In this document: positions 43,795-52,120 of the stretch, one piece after another
Layout: every line of letters starts with the position of its first letter
Position numbering within the stretch: position 1 is the first letter of the stretch
DNA from: Planctomycetota bacterium
Lineage (GTDB): Bacteria; Planctomycetota; Brocadiia; Brocadiales; Brocadiaceae
DNA length: 64,000 nt
Direction: 5' to 3'
Assembly: GCA_016188675.1 (NCBI GenBank)
Contig: JACPHJ010000004.1
Coordinates: forward strand, 19,808-83,807
Translations under genes and position numbers: made by a program
The notes under the pieces: model-generated
Database searches by the model: none
What the model was told of the DNA's origin: nothing
Seen by the model: only the letters and a program-made list of their open reading frames with translations

Positions 43795-46515
43795 TTATAG
43801 CAATTTCTCTAAAATTCTTTTACGCAAAAATATTGAAAATGCTATCAGAGCCAAGCTCGATATATTGAGCGCTGCCAGGATTATGCACGTTCCGAATATC
43901 CCCAGGAGCGGTAAGCAGATCACCCCAGTTACCATTGCTCCCAAAATGGCACCGATATGATCGGCGCTGTATGTTGCGCCGGCAGAGACGGCAATATCCT
44001 TCCTTGATTCCATCCATATTTTGTTCACCAGGGGAAATTCCACGCCGGTCAAAATCCCGGCAAAACCAATAAAACAGGTCAATCCAACTTCAGCCACAGT
44101 TGAATAAAAAGATACTGCATGAATCAGAAGAGGCAAGATAAGGGCATAGAGTCCGATAATCCCCTGCATGATCAACAATAGTTTCACCCAATGATGGGAG
44201 TCGACTGTTGGGGGCTGCAAGCAGCGATTTGAGACTTCGTCGTGAGCACTCAGTCGAACGATTTCGGTACCCCGATCAAAGTCGAGGACAGGTTTTGGAT
44301 TTTGGATTTTTTTAATCATTTGATTCATAAGGTACCCGCCAAATGCAAGTCCCACCATAAAAACGGCAATAATGACGCCCATTCTCTCATAAATATAACC
44401 GTAGATATTTTGAAAGGCATAAAGGATCACAATTTCCAGTGCAATTCCGGCAAACCCCGTTGTGGCAAGGGCAATGAGACAGTTTGTTTTGAGTTGCTTG
44501 TCGTAATGAGGGTCGAATTCTTCAGCAGCCTCTGATTGCCTATCACCAGAAGAAGCCTTTGGGAATTTTACAACCTCCCCTCTTTCCCCTCCTTCGCAAG
44601 GAGGGGAAGAAACAACAGATGGAGCATATTTAAAATCCCCTCCTTGTGAAGGAGGGGATGAAGGGGTGGTAAGACCTTTTTCGTTAGGTGGCGAATATTG
44701 ATTTTTCGTGCGGCATTGGCTGATTACCTTACGTTTGCCATCCTTCCTTCGTAATTTAATTTGCCTCAAAAACACATAGGTTATTCGGCCTGCAAGTGCA
44801 ATCACAATTGGGATGAGAAATGCTTTCAAGCCTACATCCTTTAAGCCATGAAATAATCCATGCAAACGCCCACCGGTAAGGGAATCCCATAAAACGAGGT
44901 TTAAAAAATAGGTGACAGGCCTTGCATCCGTATTGACAAGAAAATCCTTCCTCTGACTCAGTTGACTTTCGATGAATTTAACCTGCTCAGGCTGAAGCAG
45001 GGTGTAAAAGAGGTATTCACTAAAATAATCAGATTTTACCTGAAAATTATTATATCGCCCCATGAGTGTTTCTATATCCAGGGTAATTACGTTATCTTTA
45101 TTACACGCAAAATAGAAATTGGTTTGGCCAGGTGTTACCACTACATTTCGAAAGGCTGCATGCAGGGTGCGATAGAGAGAGCCTGTATAACTCCCGACTT
45201 CTTTGCCGATATAGGTTACTGCCGAGCTAACCGAAGCAATTAAAACGCCATCAGACTTTAAAATTTTCCGGGCTTCTTTGAAGAATTCAAAGGTATAGAA
45301 ACGGTTGAGGAAGGCTGTTGATGGATCGGGCGTATTTATAAGGACAATATCATAGTGCTGTCTTTTCGGGGAGTTTTTTACGTAATAACGGCCGTCCTGA
45401 TGAATTACCGTTACCCGACTATCTGAAAGCGCCTGCCTATCCGAAGAAGAAAGATACTTGCCGGAAATTTGCAGGAGTCTCTGGTCCAGTTCCACGTAAT
45501 CCAGCGTTTCAATGGGATGCAAAAGCATTTCAGAAATAAGCCCACCAAGTCCATTACCAATCAACAGCACGTGTTTTGGCGACGGATGCTGCGTCATTAC
45601 GAGATGGGCAATCTGGGCGTATTCATATTCATTGGGAAAGGCAGAGGCGTATTGTCCATTGAGATAAATGTTATATTGTTCGGCCTGTCTGCCGATATCA
45701 ATATGCTGGTATTTTGAATCTGCTGAGGCAGCAAGTTCAATGTGAGGGTTCAGCGTATTCCATCGCATTTTTGCAGACAACGCCTCAACACTGTCAGGGA
45801 TTGGTGAAAACCAAACCACCGCCATAACCATCGTCAAACCCAGGGAAATAAAGCCCAAAATCCTTTTTGCCTTCTTGCTTTTTTCTTCACCAATACAAAC
45901 CTCTTCCTTTCTTCGAAATGAAAAAGACAATCCCGTCAAAAGGACAAACACGCCGACATTCAATAGTGTGATGATTTTAAATGGATGGAATCTCGATACG
46001 AGGAAAAAAGAAAAGACAAGTCCCCCAAAGAGGCTGCCCATGGATTCGACGATGTAAACAACGCCTATGTCCACAGCAACATCAAGGGTAGCGCCTGATA
46101 TAACCTTCGACGAGAACGGGAAGAGGAAACCAACGACAAAACTAAAAGGTAGGATTAGTCCGATGGAGGTAAGAAATAATGGCAGGACAGAAATGTATTC
46201 GCCCACTCCGACACTCAAGAGACAGCGGACACCCCGCACACAAACAATTTGCACAGGCAACACAAAGCACATGACCATCAACGCAATTACAAAAACAGTG
46301 ACTGCATGTTTGAAGATATACTCGGTTCTGGCACCTGCAAAGGCGCCTACCGCAATACCGAGAAACCATGCGCCAAAAACAATCCCCAGACACAGTTCGT
46401 TGCCGTAAAAGATGTTCAGGAATTCACGAATCAACATCACCTGGGCAATGGTCGCATAACAGCCAATAGCAGCAATGCAAAGGAGCCGCAAGATAAGGGA
46501 TGTTTTGTTTTGCAT
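43795..46515 (-). CDS. Fused membrane / spermidine-synthase-like protein
   Basis: About 906 residues from ATG 46513-46515 (GTG at 46539 is an alternative). Six or more N-terminal hydrophobic segments (about 10-235) precede a spermine/spermidine-synthase-like Rossmann domain (about 260-480) with VLLIGNGLGGLISEMLL and DYVELDQRLL, where an aspartate follows. A further membrane region (about 560-900) holds two repeat-encoded insertions: PSSPPSQGGDFKYA...SSPPCEGG (44573-44673) and EIVRLSAHDEV (44233-44263). These fused proteins are common in environmental bacteria; their substrate is not known. Confidence 0.78.
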   Translation of the reverse strand: MQNKTSLILRLLCIAAIGCYATIAQVMLIREFLNIFYGNELCLGIVFGAWFLGIAVGAFAGARTEYIFKHAVTVFVIALMVMCFVLPVQIVCVRGVRCLLSVGVGEYISVLPLFLTSIGLILPFSFVVGFLFPFSSKVISGATLDVAVDIGVVYIVESMGSLFGGLVFSFFLVSRFHPFKIITLLNVGVFVLLTGLSFSFRRKEEVCIGEEKSKKAKRILGFISLGLTMVMAVVWFSPIPDSVEALSAKMRWNTLNPHIELAASADSKYQHIDIGRQAEQYNIYLNGQYASAFPNEYEYAQIAHLVMTQHPSPKHVLLIGNGLGGLISEMLLHPIETLDYVELDQRLLQISGKYLSSSDRQALSDSRVTVIHQDGRYYVKNSPKRQHYDIVLINTPDPSTAFLNRFYTFEFFKEARKILKSDGVLIASVSSAVTYIGKEVGSYTGSLYRTLHAAFRNVVVTPGQTNFYFACNKDNVITLDIETLMGRYNNFQVKSDYFSEYLFYTLLQPEQVKFIESQLSQRKDFLVNTDARPVTYFLNLVLWDSLTGGRLHGLFHGLKDVGLKAFLIPIVIALAGRITYVFLRQIKLRRKDGKRKVISQCRTKNQYSPPNEKGLTTPSSPPSQGGDFKYAPSVVSSPPCEGGERGEVVKFPKASSGDRQSEAAEEFDPHYDKQLKTNCLIALATTGFAGIALEIVILYAFQNIYGYIYERMGVIIAVFMVGLAFGGYLMNQMIKKIQNPKPVLDFDRGTEIVRLSAHDEVSNRCLQPPTVDSHHWVKLLLIMQGIIGLYALILPLLIHAVSFYSTVAEVGLTCFIGFAGILTGVEFPLVNKIWMESRKDIAVSAGATYSADHIGAILGAMVTGVICLPLLGIFGTCIILAALNISSLALIAFSIFLRKRILEKLL
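44233..44263. repeat. GACTTCGTCGTGAGC dispersed repeat, copy 2 (in coding sequence)
   Basis: The reverse complement reads aatcgttcgactgagtgctc acgacgaagtc and is translated in frame as EIVRLSAHDEV in the fused spermidine-synthase-like protein. A block of ATCCAAAATCC repeats lies next to it (44285-44310). Confidence 0.8.
44573..44673. repeat. Double CCCCTCCTT palindrome inside coding sequence
   Basis: Two palindromes, tcccctccttcgcaaggagg (44585-44607) and atcccctccttgtgaaggag (44636-44658), lie within the same open frame and encode Pro/Ser/Gly-rich peptide. The reading frame is kept through about 100 bases. They separate two membrane halves of the protein. Confidence 0.8.
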
Positions 46516-46634
46516 GGTTTTTTGTTTGAAACGGCTCACTAAAAGGGTAAACTAAGTCCTATCAATTTTATGCCAAGCCTTAGCATATTATACTAAAAAT
46601 ATCCGGCAAAATTTAATGACAAACAATATTATGC

Positions 46635-49172
46635 ATGAACCACATACAAAATAAGATCCCCCATAATTATTCCATTTCAAACTTGATCACAAACCAGAGA
46701 ACGGCGTGGTCTAAATATGATTGGTTTGCTCTGCTAACACTATTCCTGCTTACCATCGCATATTTCTACAACGTTATTATTCCCCTGGATTCCAGCGTGC
46801 TGAGCGACCAGAATACGGACACCCGACACCAGCTATTCTACTGGAGATATTTTGGTTTTAATACGTTGGCGAAAGGTATCATACCCCTCTGGAATCCTTA
46901 TATTTACGGGGGGACGCCCTTTGTGGGCGGGGTGCAATCGGCCATATTTTATCCGCTCAATCTGATTTATCTCATATTCCCTATTCACGTAGCCATCAAT
47001 TATAGCATCATCCTCCATGTATTTTTATCGGGCGTATTTACCTATCTGTATCTTAGATTTATAAAGTTAAATCTGCAATCCGAAATCGTTCGACTGAGCG
47101 TTCACGACGAAGTCCGAAATCCGCAATTGTATTCAGCCGGGCTTTCACGTTCAAGCTGCCTGGTTTCGTCCATTATCTTCATGTTCTGCGCACCCCAGAT
47201 ATTTCACGTCTATCCAGGACACCTCCCAAATCTGTGTACCATGATATGGCTGCCTCTCATTCTCTTATTCTCAGAGTTGTTTATCCGTAACAGAAATTAT
47301 TTATATGCATTCTTTGGAGGTGTTGCGGTTGCATTTAACATATTGGCAGGGCATCCCCAATACTTTTTTTATACCGCCATTGCAGTTCTTGCATACTTTA
47401 TCATTCGTATAATCCAGGAGTTCAGAGAACACAGAAATTGGAACTATGTCGGTTATCATGCATCCGGCATTTTCATTATATATACGATAGGTATTCTCCT
47501 TACCGCCATCCAATTACTGCCGGCCTTCGAAATGATTAAGCACTCAACACGGCAAACGCTTTCGTATGAATGGGTGGGGCAGTTCTCATTTGCGCCAGAA
47601 AATTTCATCACACTCTTTATCCCTGAGTTTCTCGGTAATTCGCTAAAAACACCGTACTGGGGACGATACTACCTATGGGAGATGTCCCTCTATGTCGGTA
47701 TCCTGCCCTTAATGCTATGCGCAATTGCCTCATTTTATAACAGAAATAAATTCACAAAGACATTTCTTATTATGGCGTTAATCACCACAATCCTTGCGCT
47801 AGGCAAGTTTACGCCGCTCTTTAAAATTCTTTATACCATTGCGCCTGGATTCAATATGTTTCGGGGGAATTCCAAGTTTATATTTATCGTGGCTTTTTCT
47901 CTTTCTGTTCTTTCAGGGTTTGGGGCAGAATACCTGAGAGATAGTGTTTTTACCAAAAAAAAGATTTCTACTTTTCTTTATATTACCATAGGCATTTCTG
48001 CCGCAGTAAGCCTGTTCCTTTTAATCTTCTTTTTATTCGGGGCAGGATATGGTATTTGGCATGGCATCATAAACAAAATTTGTTTGCTGGGCGACCGATA
48101 CACCACATTGCCGGGTTTGAATGATCCGGGATTCCTTCGCTCAACCTTTGCGATCACAACAAAGAGCTCTGTAAAATTTATCGTCATCATGATTTTAAGT
48201 TTGCTTGTCATCGGCTTGTGGATAACCAGCAGGCTAAAAAGACCAATTTTAATCCCCATCACCCTTGCCCTGATTTTCGGGGACCTTTGGTTTTTCGGAA
48301 ACCAATATATGGTAACTTTCGATTCCAGACAGTGTTTTTGGAATAAGGAAATGCTCGGCGTATTGAAAAATAATCCAGAAGCGGCTCGTATCACGACCGT
48401 TGGTCATTTTGAGCTAAACCAGGGCATGGCGCATGACGTCTCCAATATCGGGGGATACGATGCAAACGTCATTAAGGAATACAGCGAGTTTATCAACCTT
48501 TCAGATGGGAAACCCTTAGATACCCCGAACATCGTTATGGAGGTCAGGCAGATTTCAAAACTGACCAATCTGCTTAACTTAAAATATATCCTGCTTCCCG
48601 CCAACGTAAGAATACAACACCCATCTATCAAACTGGTTTATAATGACTCGAAATACGCCCTTTTTGATAATACACAGGCGTTGCCGCGCACCTTTATTGT
48701 CCATGAGGCAAAAATTCTGCAGGGAAGGGATGTTATATTTAAAGAACTCGCCGGCAGTGAATTTGATCCGTTAAAATACGTTATCCTGGAAGAACCCTCC
48801 CTGCTTACGAAGCACGGAGTCAATGAAAATTTGCAATCAGAACCAATCCCAACTTTTCTTGAATACTCGCCAAACAGGGTTACAATAAAGGCAACCCTGC
48901 TGGAAGAGGGATACCTTGTCCTGGGGGATACGTTTTATCCGGGCTGGAATGCTTATGTTGACGGAAAAAAGAGCAAGGTCTTGAAAACCAACTATGTGAT
49001 GCGTTCCGTCTTTCTCGAAAAAGGGGAACATATTGTGAAGTTCGTGTACGAACCGAAATCCTTCACCATCGGCATGATTATTACCCTGACCAGTATGGCT
49101 ATTCTGATTCCTGTATCTATATTTTGCAACAAGACAGCTTATTGTAAAAACCAGGAAGTTATCAAAGATTAG
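46635..49172 (+). CDS. YfhO-family membrane protein (GT-C-like)
   Basis: An 845-residue protein starting at ATG 46635. About 12-13 hydrophobic segments precede a C-terminal soluble domain with GYLVLGDTFYPGWNAYVDG and VFLEKGEHIVKFVYEPKSF, the family's C-terminal motif. The N-terminal YWRYFGFNTLAKGIIPLWNP resembles the GT-C catalytic loop (aromatic/acidic region after the first helix). YfhO is required for lipoteichoic acid glycosylation in Firmicutes; here the acceptor is unknown. The EIVRLSVHDEV peptide near residue 156 is encoded by a dispersed repeat. Confidence 0.85.
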   Translation: MNHIQNKIPHNYSISNLITNQRTAWSKYDWFALLTLFLLTIAYFYNVIIPLDSSVLSDQNTDTRHQLFYWRYFGFNTLAKGIIPLWNPYIYGGTPFVGGVQSAIFYPLNLIYLIFPIHVAINYSIILHVFLSGVFTYLYLRFIKLNLQSEIVRLSVHDEVRNPQLYSAGLSRSSCLVSSIIFMFCAPQIFHVYPGHLPNLCTMIWLPLILLFSELFIRNRNYLYAFFGGVAVAFNILAGHPQYFFYTAIAVLAYFIIRIIQEFREHRNWNYVGYHASGIFIIYTIGILLTAIQLLPAFEMIKHSTRQTLSYEWVGQFSFAPENFITLFIPEFLGNSLKTPYWGRYYLWEMSLYVGILPLMLCAIASFYNRNKFTKTFLIMALITTILALGKFTPLFKILYTIAPGFNMFRGNSKFIFIVAFSLSVLSGFGAEYLRDSVFTKKKISTFLYITIGISAAVSLFLLIFFLFGAGYGIWHGIINKICLLGDRYTTLPGLNDPGFLRSTFAITTKSSVKFIVIMILSLLVIGLWITSRLKRPILIPITLALIFGDLWFFGNQYMVTFDSRQCFWNKEMLGVLKNNPEAARITTVGHFELNQGMAHDVSNIGGYDANVIKEYSEFINLSDGKPLDTPNIVMEVRQISKLTNLLNLKYILLPANVRIQHPSIKLVYNDSKYALFDNTQALPRTFIVHEAKILQGRDVIFKELAGSEFDPLKYVILEEPSLLTKHGVNENLQSEPIPTFLEYSPNRVTIKATLLEEGYLVLGDTFYPGWNAYVDGKKSKVLKTNYVMRSVFLEKGEHIVKFVYEPKSFTIGMIITLTSMAILIPVSIFCNKTAYCKNQEVIKD
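47084..47115. repeat. GTTCGACTGAGCGTTCACGACGAAGTC dispersed repeat, copy 3 (in coding sequence)
   Basis: It reads aatcgttcgactgagcgttc acgacgaagtcc and is translated in frame as EIVRLSVHDEV inside YfhO copy 1, flanked by tandem tgcaatccgaaat-type sequence. The neighbouring paralogue lacks this unit at the equivalent site. Confidence 0.85.
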
Positions 49173-49310
49173 AAAACGTTGAATAACAAGACTCACATAT
49201 TCACACCGTCAGTTATTTTACTTATTGAATACAACATGAAAGTATGTCTTGCATCTCAAATCCACATGTTGCTTAATTCATTCCAGTGATAAACGAAAAA
49301 TGCATTGAAA

Positions 49311-51813
49311 ATGTTACAGGGTAAAAACTATTACAATACTTGCTCTTTAAATCCAGTTTCAAGCCAGTCAAAGATTTGGTCAAAAAACGATTGGCTTGCT
49401 ATACTAATTCTATTCCTTCTTTCCCTGGCATATTTCTACAGTGTTATTATACCTTCAGATTACCGTATTCTGGGTGACGAAAATAATGATATGCGCAACC
49501 AATACTTTTGCTGGAGATATTTTGGCTTCAATACCCTATCAAAGGGAATACTCCCTCTCTGGAATCCTTACGCTTGTTGTGGAATACCCTTTGTTGCCGG
49601 AATGCAATCTGCCATATTTTATCCGCTCAATCTGATATTCCTTGTATTACCTATTCATTCAGCCATTAATTACAGTATCATCCTCCATGTTTTCTTATCG
49701 GGCGTCTTTACCTATCTCTATCTCCAATTTATAAAGTTAAACCCAAAATCCAAAATTTTATACGAACGGTCTTTCTCGTTCGAGCTGCCTTGTTTCATCC
49801 ATTATATTTATGTTCTGTGCACCACAAATATTTCACATATACGCAGGACATCTAACCATTCTCAATACCATAATGTGGTTACCGCTTATTCTTTTACTTT
49901 CAGAGATTTTTATCAGTACCAAATATCTTTTATATGCAATACTGGGTGGAGTTGCAGTTGCATTTAATATACTGGCGGGTCAACCTCAATATTCTTTTTA
50001 CACTGCTATTGCTGTATTTATGTACTTTGTCATACGAATTATCCAGGAATTTAATAATCGGAACGATTGGAAAACTGCCGGATATTGCATATCGGGGTTT
50101 TTGATTATATATGCTGTAGGATGTTTGCTTTCAACCATTCAAATATTGCCTGCGTTTGAGATGGCTAAACACTCCGTCCGTCATACACTTTCATACAAGT
50201 GGGTCGGCCACTTTTCTTTTCCACCAGAAAATTTCATCACATTACTTATCCCTGATTTCTTCGGCAATTTACTAGAGACGCCTTATTGGGGGCGGTATCT
50301 ACTCTGGGAAATGTCTCTATACGTTGGCATCCTTCCCCTGATGTTATGCGCAATTGCCTCATTTTATTACAGAAACAAGTTCACAAAAACCTTTCTTATT
50401 ATGGCTTTAACATGTTCCATTCTTGCGTTAGGGAAATTCACGCCGATTTTTAAGGTTCTTTATACCTTTGTCCCTGGGTTCAACCTGTTTCGTGGAAATT
50501 CCAAATTTATATTCATCGTGGCCTTTTCTCTGTCCGTACTCTCAGGTATTGGAGCGGAATATTTGAAAAGTCATCTTACAAGTAAACAAATGGCATTCAG
50601 GTTTCTGCGTTTTGCAGCAGGCATTATTGCTGTGATGAGTCTATTTCTTTTGATCTTCTTTTTGTTCCGGGTTGGGTTTGGAAAATGGTATTATATTATT
50701 AACAAGGTTTATTTACTCGGCGATCCAAAGGCTTCTCTATCCAATCTGGAGAATTTAAAAAATCCAGAATTTTTAAATGCGACTTTTAAGGTTGCGGCAA
50801 CGGGTGCTGTAAAATTCATAATACTCTCCGTACTAAGCTTGCTTGTTGTCAGTTTGTGGATTAAGAAAAGTGTAAAAAGACATAGCATAGTTCTCATATC
50901 TATAGCTTTAATAGTTGGAGATCTTTGGTTTTTTGGAAATCAATATATAGTAACATTTGACTATAAAAAGTATATGTGGAATGAAGAAACGCTTAATTTG
51001 CTAAAAAACGACTGGGAACCGTCCCGCGTTACTACCGCCGGGTATGCAGGACCAAACCATAGCATGGTTCATACTGTTGCCAACATTGGAGGATATGAAG
51101 CAAACGTCATCAAAGAATACAGTGAAGTTATGAATCTGTCTGAGGGTAAACCTTTAGATGACATGCGCATCCTTATGGAGGTCACACATATTTCAAAATT
51201 AACCAATCTGCTCAATTTAAAATATATCTTCCTCTCCCCTGAAGGAAACATAGAATATCACCCTGCTATTAAACGGGTTTCTAAAAATTCAAAATATACC
51301 CTCTTGCAAAATACAATGGCATTGCCGCGCACCTTTATTGTCCATGAGGCAAAAATTTTGCAGGGAAGGGACGCCATATTTAAAGAACTCGCCGGCAGTG
51401 AATTTAATCCGTTAAAATACATTATCCTGGAAGAGCCATCCATGCTTACGAAGCACGGAGTCAATGAAAATTTGCAATCAGAACCAATCCCAACTTTTCT
51501 TGAATACTCGCCAAACAGGGTTACAATAAAGGCAACCCTGCTGGAAGATGGTTATCTTGTACTGGGAGACACATTTTATCCAGGGTGGAATGTTTATGTG
51601 GATGGAAAGAGGGACAGGATTTTGAAGACCAACTATGTCATGCGATCCGTCTTTCTTGAAAAAGGGGAACATATTGTGAAGTTCGTGTACGAACCTAAAT
51701 CCTTCACCATCGGGATGATTATTACCCTGACCAGTATGGCTATTCTGATTCCGGTATCTGTTTTTACTGCAATTCGCCACAGAAAAGCACGGAATAGAAC
51801 TGAAACTGGATGA
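49311..51813 (+). pseudogene. Second YfhO-family gene, frameshifted
   Basis: A paralogue of the gene at 46635. The N-terminal part (ATG 49311 or TTG 49305) runs to about 49770, then a frame change is needed to reach the remainder (open from 49810 to 51813), where GLSRSSCLVSSIIFMFC is conserved in the other frame. The break lies at the site where the paralogue carries a repeat insertion (aaacccaaaatccaaaatttt here). Both halves otherwise have full family motifs. The 3' third is almost identical to copy 1, while the 5' part is more diverged. A sequencing error cannot be excluded. Confidence 0.75.
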
Positions 51814-51819
51814 TAATAG

Positions 51820-52090
51820 GCAAGTTAGGCTGGGGTTTAAAAGACAAAACCCCAACGACTTGTTATAAGAGTAAGGGCAGGTTTAAAACCAACCCCTACA
51901 TTTCACCCACCCCTGAATCCCCTCCCAAGAGGGGATTTTGCAATTCCCCTCTTGAGAGGGGTAGGGGTGTGTTTATCCATTTTATGAAAGGATTGAAATT
52001 CCTATATATTCAATGCAGAGCGACGAGGCTCGTCGCTTTACAAGCCTGAACCAGCGCAGGGGCAGGTTTGAAACCTGCCCATACATAATG
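51820..52090. repeat. Composite palindromic repeat cluster (gap of 307 bases)
   Basis: Modules: gggtttaaaagacaaaaccc (51835-51852), aagggcaggtttaaaaccaa (51873-51892), cctcccaagaggggattttg and tcccctcttgagaggggtag (51921-51965), GATTGAAATTCCTATATATT (51991-52010), agcgacgaggctcgtcgct (52019-52037) and aggggcaggtttgaaacctg (52059-52078). Order and content closely match 23341-23490 and 43449-43776. The open frame ahead of 52121 is translated repeat. Confidence 0.87.
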
Positions 52091-52120
52091 TTTCGGTACA
52101 TAAAAAAGAAAGGAGAGATT

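Noticed and set aside
52013..52120. N-terminal extension of the secreted repeat protein from 52013
   Set aside because: The extra residues are translated palindromic repeat, while the ATG at 52121 has a ribosome site and is followed by a signal peptide.
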